From Paracoccaceae bacterium (GTDB lineage: Bacteria; Pseudomonadota; Alphaproteobacteria; Rhodobacterales; Rhodobacteraceae), in NCBI GenBank assembly GCA_007131945.1, contig SLPP01000142.1, forward strand, positions 1 to 7,103: a stretch of DNA of 7,103 bases, given 5' to 3'. The notes below the pieces were generated by a model, which was not told the origin of the DNA, ran no database searches, and saw nothing but the letters and a program-made list of their open reading frames with translations. Every line of letters starts with the position of its first letter. The stretch's first letter is position 1. The position numbers were made by a program, and so were the translations under genes. Shown in pieces: positions 1 to 6,705 of this stretch.

Positions 1-71
1 GCGACGAGGGTGGGCAGGATGAAGGGCGCGCCCATCAGCACGACGAGCGCGCCGCGCCCCGGAAAGCGCCG
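1..71. repeat. Left arm of a 71-base perfect inverted repeat
   Basis: Bases 1-71 are the exact reverse complement of bases 312-382, with no mismatch. Identity drops to scattered matches at 72-84. The arm starts at the window edge, so its true length is unknown. The other copy is in-frame thiP coding sequence, so this arm is most likely the derived copy. It replaces the sequence expected to encode the thiP start and the end of thiB. A fold-back read or contig-end artefact is the simplest explanation; a real local inverted duplication is possible. Confidence 0.93.
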
Positions 72-128
72 TCGGGCGGGCTCCGGCGCCGGCACGCTCC
101 GCGCTGGCTGTGGCTGGTCACTGCGCTG

Positions 129-1652
129 GTGGTTACGGTGCTGCTGGCGCTCAATATCGGAGCGCTGGCGGCGGTGGGGGCCCGCGCAGAAGCCTGGGGC
201 GCCTTTCGCCCCGCCGACTGGGCGGCGCTGCGCTTCACGCTCCTGCAGGCGGTGCTTTCGGCGCTGATCTCGGTCGCGCTCGCCGTCCCGGTGGCGCGGG
301 CGCTCGCCCGGCGGCGCTTTCCGGGGCGCGGCGCGCTCGTCGTGCTGATGGGCGCGCCCTTCATCCTGCCCACCCTCGTCGCCGTCGCCGGCATCCTCGC
401 CGTCTTCGGCCGCGGCGGGATCGGCAACCAGGCGCTGGCCGCGCTCGGCTTCGACACGGTCTCGATCTACGGGCTGCAGGGTGTCCTCGTCGCGCATGTC
501 TTCTTCAACCTGCCGCTGGCCACGCGGCTGATCCTGCAGGGCTGGGCGCGGGTGCCGGCCGAGCATCTGCGGCTCGCCGCATCGCTCGGCTTCGACGGCC
601 GCGCCATGTGGCGGCATGTCGAGTGGCCGATGCTGCGGCAGGTCGTGCCCGGCACGCTGGCGGTGATCTTCCTGATCTGCCTGACCTCGTTTGCCGTCGC
701 GCTGACGCTGGGCGGCGGGCCGCGGGCGACGACGCTGGAACTGGCGATCTACCAGGCCTTCCGCTTCGACTTCGACCTCGGCCGGGCGGCGCTCCTGGCG
801 CTGGTCCAGGCCGCGATCGGCATCGCCGCGCTCCTCGCGCTCGCCCGCATCGCGCTGCCCGTCGGCGCGGTCAGCGGCTTCGACCGCACCGCGCCCGCCC
901 CGCCGGGCGGGCTCGCGCGCGCCGTCGATGCGACCGCCATCGCGCTCGCCGCGGCCTTCCTGCTCCTGCCGCTGTCGATGGTCGTCTGGCGCGGCGCGCC
1001 GCATCTTCTGTCGCTTCCCGCGCCGGTCTGGATGGCGGTGCTGCAGTCTCTGCGTGTGGCCGCGCTCTCGGTTGCGCTGCTCGCGCTCTTCACCGCCGCG
1101 CTGGCGCTCGCCGCGCTCTGGGCGCGGCGCGGCGCGGCGCTCTACGAGCCCCTCGGCCTCAGCGCCCTCGTCGCCTCGCCGATGGTCATCGGCACCGGGC
1201 TCTTCATCATCGTCTTCCCCTTCGTCGACCCGGCGCGGCTGGCGCTGCCGGTGACGGCGCTGGTCAACGCGGCGATGGCGCTGCCCTTCGCGCTGCGCGC
1301 GACGCTGCCGGCGCTGCGCCAGGCCGAGGCCGACTACGCCCGCCTTTCCGCCGCGCTCGGGCTTTCGACCCTGGCGCATCTGCGGCTCGTGCTCTGGCCG
1401 CGGCTGCGCCGGCCCTTCGGCTTCGGCCTCGGGCTCGGCGCGGCGCTGTCGATGGGCGATCTCGGCGTCATCGTGCTCTTCGCCCAGACCGGGGGCGAGA
1501 CGCTGCCGATGCAGCTGCACCGGCTGATGGGCGCCTACCGGACGGCGGACGCGGCGGGGGCGGCGCTGCTCCTGCTCATCCTGGCGCTCGCCGCCTTCGT
1601 CGTGATCGAACGGCTCGTCGGCGGAAAGGAGCCGCGCCATGCTGGAACTTGA
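129..1652 (+). CDS. thiP: Thiamine/thiamine pyrophosphate ABC transporter permease ThiP (5' end missing)
   Basis: Membrane subunit of the ThiBPQ importer, which moves thiamine and its phosphates from periplasm to cytoplasm using ATP hydrolysed by ThiQ. The product is a fused double-domain permease with many hydrophobic helices and two EAA-type loops that dock on the ATPase. The first starts near E145 (EHLRLAASLGF), the second near E400 (EADYARLSAALGL). The 507 residues counted from GTG 129 are shorter than the roughly 530 known for the family. GTG 129 is only the first usable start codon: it lies inside the first membrane helix, whose hydrophobic run begins around base 105 (RWLWLVTALVV). The frame stays open leftward to base 3, but bases 1-71 are an inverted copy of later thiP sequence, so the real start is lost. 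The 3' end overlaps thiQ by 14 bases. Identity as ThiP rests on overall sequence style and the adjoining thiQ; another iron- or sulfate-type double permease is less likely. Confidence 0.88.
   Translation: MVTVLLALNIGALAAVGARAEAWGAFRPADWAALRFTLLQAVLSALISVALAVPVARALARRRFPGRGALVVLMGAPFILPTLVAVAGILAVFGRGGIGNQALAALGFDTVSIYGLQGVLVAHVFFNLPLATRLILQGWARVPAEHLRLAASLGFDGRAMWRHVEWPMLRQVVPGTLAVIFLICLTSFAVALTLGGGPRATTLELAIYQAFRFDFDLGRAALLALVQAAIGIAALLALARIALPVGAVSGFDRTAPAPPGGLARAVDATAIALAAAFLLLPLSMVVWRGAPHLLSLPAPVWMAVLQSLRVAALSVALLALFTAALALAALWARRGAALYEPLGLSALVASPMVIGTGLFIIVFPFVDPARLALPVTALVNAAMALPFALRATLPALRQAEADYARLSAALGLSTLAHLRLVLWPRLRRPFGFGLGLGAALSMGDLGVIVLFAQTGGETLPMQLHRLMGAYRTADAAGAALLLLILALAAFVVIERLVGGKEPRHAGT
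312..382. repeat. Right arm of the 71-base perfect inverted repeat, inside thiP
   Basis: This is the reverse-complement partner of bases 1-71, with 240 bases between the arms. It encodes about residues 62-85 of the annotated ThiP frame (ending in GAPFILPTLVA), which is normal permease sequence in frame with its surroundings. This copy is therefore the native one. Confidence 0.93.
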
Positions 1653-2331
1653 CGGGCTGAGCATCGTCCAGGGCGACTTCCGTCTCGCCGCCGACCTGAC
1701 GGTGGCCGCGGGCGCGCGGGTCGCGGTCATCGGCCCCTCGGGCGGCGGCAAGTCGACGCTCCTTGGCGCGATTGCCGGTTTCGTCGAGCTTGCCGCTGGC
1801 GCGATCCGCTGGCGGGGCGCGCGGATCGACCGGCTGCCGCCGGCCCGGCGACCGCTTTCCATCCTCTTCCAGGACCACAACCTGCTGCCGCATCTGACCG
1901 CCTTCGACAATGTCGCGCTCGGCCTCGATCCCAACCTGCGGCTCGACCGCGACCAGCGCGCGCAGGTCGAGGCGGCGCTTTCCCGCGTCGGGCTCGAGGG
2001 GCTGGGTGCGCGCCGCCCGTCCGAACTCTCCGGCGGCCAGCTCAGCCGCACGGCGCTGGCGCGCGTGCTCCTGCGCGCGCGGCCCCTGATCCTCCTCGAC
2101 GAACCCTTCGCCGCGCTCGGCCCGGCGCTGAAGACGGACATGCTCGATCTCGTGGACGAGATCGCCGGCGAGCAGCGCGCGACCTTGCTGATGGTCACCC
2201 ACGACCCCGCCGACGCCCGCCGCATCTGCCCCGAGACGGTCGTCGTCGCCGAGGGCCGCGCCGCGCCGCCGGCGCCGACCGAGGCGCTGCTCGCCGATCC
2301 CCCGCCGGCGCTGGCCGCCTATCTGGGCTGA
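1639..2331 (+). CDS. thiQ: Thiamine ABC transporter ATP-binding protein ThiQ
   Basis: Cytoplasmic ATPase that drives the ThiP permease. The 230-residue length matches ThiQ, which is a short ABC ATPase without a C-terminal regulatory domain. Visible motifs in order: Walker A GPSGGGKST at 32-40, Q-loop FQDHNLLPHLT with Q78, ABC signature LSGGQ at 130-134, Walker B LILLDEP at 150-156 with D154 and E155, and switch histidine H188 in VTHDP. The D-loop reads AALGP, with glycine where most ABC ATPases carry aspartate. Start ATG 1639 is supported by an AAAGGAG ribosome binding site at 1625-1631, seven bases upstream, within the end of thiP; the overlap suggests translational coupling. The stop is TGA at 2329-2331, followed by candidate terminators. 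Confidence 0.92.
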   Translation: MLELDGLSIVQGDFRLAADLTVAAGARVAVIGPSGGGKSTLLGAIAGFVELAAGAIRWRGARIDRLPPARRPLSILFQDHNLLPHLTAFDNVALGLDPNLRLDRDQRAQVEAALSRVGLEGLGARRPSELSGGQLSRTALARVLLRARPLILLDEPFAALGPALKTDMLDLVDEIAGEQRATLLMVTHDPADARRICPETVVVAEGRAAPPAPTEALLADPPPALAAYLG

Positions 2332-2404
2332 GGCCAGGGGCGGGCTGCCGGGGGCGGCGCACGACTTCCGAAACGCGGCTTCCGGCACCTCGCAAACCTT
2401 TCAT

Positions 2405-2426
2405 TGCGGTTAATCCGCAGCTTTTT
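2405..2426 (+). terminator. Candidate intrinsic terminator after thiQ
   Basis: A five-pair hairpin (TGCGG, loop TTAAT, CCGCA at 2405-2419) is followed by GC and then five T residues at 2422-2426, on the + strand about 75 bases after the thiQ stop. The T-run stands out in this GC-rich sequence. The stem is short, so efficiency is uncertain. Confidence 0.4.
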
Positions 2427-2448
2427 CATTTCCGGATCAACAAGTTGA

Positions 2449-2475
2449 CGGGCGTGCTCAATTTGAGCACGCCCG
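2449..2475. terminator. 27-base palindrome between convergent genes, candidate bidirectional terminator
   Basis: Bases 2449-2475 form two 13-base complementary arms (left arm CGGGCGTGCTCAA) around a single central base. As RNA this gives a 12-pair GC-rich stem with a three-base loop on either strand. It lies between the thiQ stop and the convergent symporter stop (56 bases from the latter), where a shared terminator is expected. Neither side has a clear T-run, so it could instead be a transcript-end stabiliser or a protein-binding palindrome. Confidence 0.55.
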
Positions 2476-2530
2476 CCTTCCGTTGCCCCTCACGCCCCCT
2501 GGCGGCGCGCCGGGCCCGGTCTCGCCAAGG

Positions 2531-4075
2531 TTACTTGTAGGCCTTGATCTCGCCCGACTTCAGCCGCGCGAGGTAGCTTTCCAGCTCCTTCTTGACGATC
2601 GGCATCAGGAAATAGAGCCCGATGATGTTGACGATCGCCATGGCGAAGAGCGCCGCATCCGAGAAGTCGATCACCGCATCGAGGCTCGAGACCGCGCCGA
2701 TGAAGACGAAGACGCAGAAGATGATCTTGAAGGTCATCTCGCGGTTGCGCCCCTCGCCGAACATGTAGGTCCAGGACTTCATGCCGTAGTAGGACCAGGT
2801 GATCATGGTCGAGAAGGCGAACAGGAACACCGCCAGCGACAGCGCGTAGGGCGCCCAGCCGAAGGCCGACCCGAAGGCGGCCGAGGTCAGCGGCACGCCG
2901 GCCCCGGTGCCCGCCGCGGTGGCGATGCGACCGCCCTCGTCGAGGATGTAGCGCCCGGTCTCGGCGTCCTGCAGGAGCTGCCCGGTGATGATGATCACCA
3001 GCGCCGTCATCGTGCAGATCACCACCGTGTCGATGAACGGCTCCAGAAGCGACACGAATCCCTCGGTGATCGGCTCCTTGGTGCGCACCGCCGAATGGGC
3101 GATGGCGGCCGAACCGATGCCGGCCTCGTTCGAGAAGGCCGCGCGCCGGAAGCCCTGGATGATCGCGCCGATGAAGCCGCCGACGATCCCCGAATCGGTG
3201 AACGCGCCGCGCAGGATCTCGCCGAAGGCCCACAGGATCATGTCGTAGTTGATCGCCAGGATCGCGAGGCCGACCAGCACGTAGCCGACGCCCATGAAGG
3301 GCACCACCTTCTCGGTCACGCGCGCGATCGACTTGATGCCGCCGACGATGACGACGAAGACGATCGTCGCCAGAACCAGCCCGGTGATCCAGGTCGGAAT
3401 GCCGAGCACGCTCTGCACCTGGCTCGCCGCCTGGTTGGCCTGGAACATGTTGCCGCCGCCAAGCGCGCCGAGGACGCAGAAGATCGAGAACATGATCGCC
3501 ATGAAGCCGCCCAGCGGCAGGCCGCGCTCGGCAAAGCCCTTCTTGAGATAATACATCGGCCCGCCCGAGACGGTGCCGTCGGGATACTCGTTGCGGTACT
3601 TCACGCCGAGCGTGCACTCGGTGAATTTCGACGCCATGCCCAGAAGGCCGGCGAGGATCATCCAGAACGTGGCCCCCGCCCCGCCGATCGAGACGGCGAC
3701 CGCGACGCCGGCGATGTTGCCCAGCCCGACGGTGCCCGAGAGCGCGGTGGCCAGCGCCTGGAAATGGCTGACCTCGCCGGCGTCCCTGGGGTCGGAATAC
3801 TTGCCGCGCACCAGCTGCAGCGCATGGCCGAAGGCGCGGACCTGGATGAAGCCGAAATAGATGGTGAAGACCGTTGCGCCGATCACCAGCCAGCCGACGA
3901 TCCAGGGCAGGTCCACCCCGATCAGGCCCGAGGTGGGCAGGGTGGCGAAGATCAGGTTGACGAACCAGCCCGTGGACTGGGCGAAGATCTCATCGACCCG
4001 GTCGGCGAACTGGGCATGGGCGGGGGCCGCCACCAGCGCCAGGAGCACGGCGAGCGAAAAGGCTGTTCTTTTCAT
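2531..4075 (-). CDS. Alanine/glycine:cation symporter, AGCS family
   Basis: Inner-membrane secondary transporter of the sodium:alanine symporter family (PF01235), expected to import small neutral amino acids such as alanine or glycine (glutamine in some members) with Na+ or H+. The 514 residues contain about eleven hydrophobic helices and family hallmarks: GTVGLGNIAGVA at 114-125, GGAGATFWM at 131-139, GGPMYYL at 171-177, NEAGIGSA at 316-323, and GVPLTSAAF at 393-401. The N-terminus (MKRTAFSLAVLLALVAAPAHA) looks like a cleavable signal peptide with an AHA site before Q22, making the protein longer than many homologues of about 450 residues. Start ATG 4075 has an AGGGAG ribosome binding site seven bases upstream (4083-4088 on the complementary strand). 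The stop is TAA. The gene follows the usp gene after 19 bases, implying co-transcription. Substrate is not determinable from sequence alone. Confidence 0.93.
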   Translation of the reverse strand: MKRTAFSLAVLLALVAAPAHAQFADRVDEIFAQSTGWFVNLIFATLPTSGLIGVDLPWIVGWLVIGATVFTIYFGFIQVRAFGHALQLVRGKYSDPRDAGEVSHFQALATALSGTVGLGNIAGVAVAVSIGGAGATFWMILAGLLGMASKFTECTLGVKYRNEYPDGTVSGGPMYYLKKGFAERGLPLGGFMAIMFSIFCVLGALGGGNMFQANQAASQVQSVLGIPTWITGLVLATIVFVVIVGGIKSIARVTEKVVPFMGVGYVLVGLAILAINYDMILWAFGEILRGAFTDSGIVGGFIGAIIQGFRRAAFSNEAGIGSAAIAHSAVRTKEPITEGFVSLLEPFIDTVVICTMTALVIIITGQLLQDAETGRYILDEGGRIATAAGTGAGVPLTSAAFGSAFGWAPYALSLAVFLFAFSTMITWSYYGMKSWTYMFGEGRNREMTFKIIFCVFVFIGAVSSLDAVIDFSDAALFAMAIVNIIGLYFLMPIVKKELESYLARLKSGEIKAYK

Positions 4076-4094
4076 GAATTCTCTCCCTGAAAGA

Positions 4095-4529
4095 TCACGG
4101 CACGATGGTCAGCGGCACCGGCGCGATCTGCGCCAGCGTCAGCATCACCGATCCGAAGAGCCGCGCCGTGATGCCGGTGGCCCCGGTGCGCCCGACGACG
4201 ATGCCGTCGGCCTGCCGCTCGGTCGCGATCTCGACCAGCGTCTCGGCGACATGGCCGTAGCGGATCTCGCTCTCGGCCTCGATGCCCCTGGCGGCAAGGT
4301 CGGTCAGCACCGGCGCCACCACCGCCTCGCGCGCCCGCTCCAGCTCTTCCTCGCGCCGCTTGTGCCGCTCTTCCAGTTCCTCCGGCGTGAGGAAGCTGTA
4401 GGGCGACCATTCGAGCACATGCGCGACGATCAGCCGCGCCGGACCCTGCGTCGCCTGCGCGGCGGCATGGTCGACCGCGCGCCTCCCGGCCTCCGATCCG
4501 TCGAAGGCCACGACGATTTTCCGTGTCAT
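4095..4529 (-). CDS. Universal stress protein, UspA family, ATP-binding type
   Basis: Small cytoplasmic single-domain Usp protein (PF00582) of 144 residues, the usual size. It opens with a beta strand ending in the conserved VAFDGS (7-12). It ends with the nucleotide-binding motif G-x2-G-x9-G-S (G113, G116, G126, S127), followed by a final strand PVPLTIVP. That motif is typical of Usp proteins that bind ATP, unlike E. coli UspA. A charged helix of E/R/K residues lies at about 50-68. Start ATG 4529 is chosen because MTRKIVVAFDGS is the normal Usp N-terminus and a GGGAGA ribosome binding site lies at 4535-4540. The frame is open upstream to 4748, but that part is AT-richer and has no Usp similarity. 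The gene leads an operon with the AGCS symporter, so it may act on or report the energy or nutrient state for that transporter; this role is inference. Confidence 0.93.
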   Translation of the reverse strand: MTRKIVVAFDGSEAGRRAVDHAAAQATQGPARLIVAHVLEWSPYSFLTPEELEERHKRREEELERAREAVVAPVLTDLAARGIEAESEIRYGHVAETLVEIATERQADGIVVGRTGATGITARLFGSVMLTLAQIAPVPLTIVP

Positions 4530-4793
4530 GGGGTTCTCCCGATAATCACCCGTCCTCCCGGGCCGGACCAGACTATGCGGAACCGCGCAAAATAATCTGC
4601 GTAATGTTCCCGATTGCGAAAGAAAATTCGAATACTGCGTCTCATTGCTGGCCAATAACGCAACCGTGTTCGCAGAATCGGCATTCGGCGCGAATCTTCT
4701 TGTATGCGGGATCGGATCGGGCGACGCGCCCTGCCGGCTTGCCCCCATCTGCCCGCTCGCCTAAACCGCAGCGGAACGCGCAATGGACCGGAC
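4530..4793. other. Divergent intergenic control region
   Basis: This 264-base gap separates the leftward usp-symporter operon from the rightward exporter gene. Bases about 4570-4710 are visibly richer in A and T than the surrounding genes, as expected of promoter DNA. It contains two small palindromes sharing the half-site ATTCG: ATTCGAAT at 4626-4633, and ATTCG-GCG-CGAAT at 4683-4695. I see no ORF with coding character and no tRNA-like or riboswitch-like fold. No convincing sigma-70 promoter was found for the rightward gene. Confidence 0.6.
4592..4620 (-). promoter_or_regulatory. Possible promoter of the usp-symporter operon
   Basis: On the - strand, TTCGCA (4620-4615) is followed by a 17-base spacer and GATTAT (4597-4592). 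Each hexamer matches the sigma-70 consensus at four of six positions and the spacing is ideal. Transcription would start near 4585, giving an untranslated leader of about 55 bases before the usp start. This was found by eye, and matches of this quality also arise by chance. Confidence 0.25.
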
Positions 4794-6614
4794 ATGGCCA
4801 ACACGCAGCTGGCAGAGATCGAGAGTCGCGGGAAATCCCGCCGCGTCCGGGCGCTGGTCGGGCTCTGGCCCTTCCTGTCGCGCTACCGGGGGCTGATGGC
4901 GGGCGCGTTCGCGGCGCTCGTTGCCACCGCCATCGTCTCGCTGGCGCTGCCGCTCGCCGTGCGCCGCGTAGTCGACGGGTTCGAGACCGGCGAACTGCAT
5001 GTCCTCAACCAGTATTTCTCCGCCTTCCTGGTCATCGCCGCGCTGCTCGCCGTCGGCACGGGGCTGCGCTACTACCTGGTCACCCGGCTCGGCGAGCGCG
5101 TCGTCGCCGACATCCGCCGCGCGCTCTTCGCCCGCGTCATCGGCCTCTCGCCGGCCTTCTACGAACGGATCATGACCGGCGAGGTGCTCTCGCGGCTGAC
5201 CACCGACACGACGCTGATCCTGTCGATCGTCGGCTCCTCGGTCTCGGTGGCGCTGCGCAACGTGCTGCTGCTCGTCGGCGGGCTGGCGCTGCTGGCGCTG
5301 ACCTCGCCCAAGCTGACCGGGCTGGTGCTCCTGATCGTGCCGGCGGTGATCGTGCCGATCATCGTCCTCGGCCGCCGCCTGCGCCGGCTCAGCCGCGAGA
5401 ACCAGGACTGGATCGCGGCCTCCTCGGGCAACGCTTCCGAGGCGCTCGGCGCGGTGCAGACGGTGCAGGCCTTCACCCACGAGGGACCGTCGACCGCGGC
5501 CTTCGACACCGTCACCGAGCGCTCCTTCGACACCGCGCTGCAGCGCATCGCCACCCGCGCCGTGATGACCGTCATCGTCATCTTCCTCGTCTTCGCCGGC
5601 ATCGTCGGCGTGCTCTGGGTGGGCGCGCTCGACGTGCGCGCCGGGGCGATGACGGTGGGCGAACTCGTGCAGTTCGTCATCTACGCGGTGATCGTCGCCG
5701 GCTCGGTCGGCGCGCTCAGCGAGATCTGGGGCGAATTGCAGCGCGCCGCCGGCGCGACCGAGCGGCTGGTGGAACTGCTGGAGGCGACCGACAGCGTGCG
5801 CGACCCGGCCCGGCCCGCCGCCCTGCCCCGCCCGGTCCGCGGCGCCGTCGCCTTCGAGGACGTGCGCTTCCACTATCCGTCGCGCCCCGGCCAGTCGGCG
5901 CTCGACGGCGTCACGCTGCGCGTCAGCCCCGGCGAGACGGTGGCGCTGGTCGGCCCGTCGGGAGCGGGCAAGACGACGATCATCCAGCTGCTCATGCGCT
6001 TCTACGACCCGCAATCGGGCCGCGTGACGCTCGACGGGACGGACCTGCGCGACCTTGCCCGCAGCGAGCTGCGCGGCGCGATGGCGCTGGTGCCGCAGGA
6101 CCCGGTGATCTTCGCCACCTCGGCGCGCGAGAACATCCGCTTCGGCCGCCCCGAGGCGACCGACGCCGAGATCGAGGAGGCCGCCCGCGCCGCCGCCGCG
6201 CACGACTTCATCGCCGCGCTGCCTGACGGCTACGCCACCGAACTGGGCGAGCGCGGGGTGATGCTCTCGGGCGGGCAGAAACAGCGCATCGCGATTGCCC
6301 GCGCCATCCTGCGCGACGCGCCGGTGCTGCTCCTGGACGAGGCGACCTCGGCGCTGGACGCCGAAAGCGAGCGCGCGGTGCAGGCCGCCGTCGACCGCCT
6401 GGCCGAGGGACGCACGACGCTGGTGGTCGCGCACCGGCTGGCGACCGTGCGCCGCGCCGACCGGATCGTGGTCTTCGACCACGGCCGGATCGTCGCCGAG
6501 GGATCGCATGACGCGCTCGTCGCCCAGGGCGGGCTCTACGCGCGGCTGGCGCGGCTGCAGTTCACCGACGGCGAGCCACCGCCCGCAAACGCCGCGCAGC
6601 TGCTCTCCGGCTGA
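4794..6614 (+). CDS. ABC exporter half-transporter, permease fused to ATPase (ABCB/MsbA-like)
   Basis: Inner-membrane exporter subunit of 606 residues, expected to work as a homodimer exporting a lipid, drug-like or other hydrophobic compound. The N-terminal transmembrane domain has six hydrophobic segments at about 33-56, 75-96, 152-170, 174-194, 256-279 and 287-306. The nucleotide-binding domain starts near 350. It shows the aromatic A-loop (Y361 in FHYPSRP), Walker A GPSGAGKTT at 387-395, Q-loop Q435 in VPQDPVIF, signature LSGGQ at 491-495, Walker B VLLLDE at 511-516, D-loop SALD at 519-522, and switch H547. All catalytic positions are intact, so it is not a degenerate half. Start ATG 4794 gives the usual short cytoplasmic lead before helix 1. 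It has no clear ribosome binding site, and an in-frame ATG at 4704 is an alternative. Similar proteins are abundant in Rhodobacterales (MsbA-related, LmrA-like), but the substrate cannot be assigned. Confidence 0.92.
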   Translation: MANTQLAEIESRGKSRRVRALVGLWPFLSRYRGLMAGAFAALVATAIVSLALPLAVRRVVDGFETGELHVLNQYFSAFLVIAALLAVGTGLRYYLVTRLGERVVADIRRALFARVIGLSPAFYERIMTGEVLSRLTTDTTLILSIVGSSVSVALRNVLLLVGGLALLALTSPKLTGLVLLIVPAVIVPIIVLGRRLRRLSRENQDWIAASSGNASEALGAVQTVQAFTHEGPSTAAFDTVTERSFDTALQRIATRAVMTVIVIFLVFAGIVGVLWVGALDVRAGAMTVGELVQFVIYAVIVAGSVGALSEIWGELQRAAGATERLVELLEATDSVRDPARPAALPRPVRGAVAFEDVRFHYPSRPGQSALDGVTLRVSPGETVALVGPSGAGKTTIIQLLMRFYDPQSGRVTLDGTDLRDLARSELRGAMALVPQDPVIFATSARENIRFGRPEATDAEIEEAARAAAAHDFIAALPDGYATELGERGVMLSGGQKQRIAIARAILRDAPVLLLDEATSALDAESERAVQAAVDRLAEGRTTLVVAHRLATVRRADRIVVFDHGRIVAEGSHDALVAQGGLYARLARLQFTDGEPPPANAAQLLSG

Positions 6615-6702
6615 CCCGGCGGCAGGCCGTGGCCGCGGCGATTGCCCTCGCGCCGCAAAGCCGTCATTCTGCCCGCAACGGCGCCCGCCGCGCAGGGAGG
6701 AC
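6615..6702. other. Short gap between exporter and acyl-CoA synthetase
   Basis: This GC-rich spacer shows no convincing terminator hairpin with T-run and no recognisable promoter. Only the ribosome binding site at its right end can be assigned. The two genes may therefore share a transcript. Confidence 0.4.
6694..6701 (+). promoter_or_regulatory. Strong ribosome binding site for the acyl-CoA synthetase
   Basis: AGGGAGGA is a near-perfect anti-16S match. Counting from the end of GGAGG (6700), it lies two bases before ATG 6703 and five bases before the in-frame ATG 6706. The spacing favours 6706 as the main start, giving a protein beginning MTRRFATVADRDA. Confidence 0.7.
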
Positions 6703-6705
6703 ATG

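Noticed and set aside
110..1660. Alternative + strand frame of 516 codons overlapping thiP
   Set aside because: It is arginine/alanine/glycine-rich without membrane helices, a frame shadow of thiP caused by high GC.
1576..2388. - strand open frame of 270 codons over thiQ
   Set aside because: It is antisense to a gene with complete ABC ATPase motifs and shows no recognisable domain.
2332..2530. Possible small gene or RNA between thiQ and the symporter
   Set aside because: No ORF with a ribosome binding site or coding character was seen, and the fold-back elements fit terminators better than a structured RNA gene.
2483..4090. Long + strand open frame of 535 codons opposite the symporter
   Set aside because: The translation is dominated by D, E, H, R and G in low-complexity order, as expected for the antisense of a GC-rich hydrophobic gene. 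The - strand frame is an unmistakable AGCS protein.
4645..4656. TTG-CTGGC-CAA palindrome considered as an FNR/Anr-type site upstream of usp
   Set aside because: The FNR consensus TTGAT-N4-ATCAA requires a different half-site and spacing, and the match is too poor.
4530..4748. N-terminal extension of the usp frame
   Set aside because: The extension lies in AT-richer intergenic DNA, lacks family similarity, and bypasses a well-placed ribosome binding site in front of ATG 4529.
4783..4896. Small ORF of 37 codons overlapping the exporter start
   Set aside because: It has no ribosome binding site, its composition matches an out-of-frame reading of GC-rich coding DNA, and it has no recognisable peptide features.
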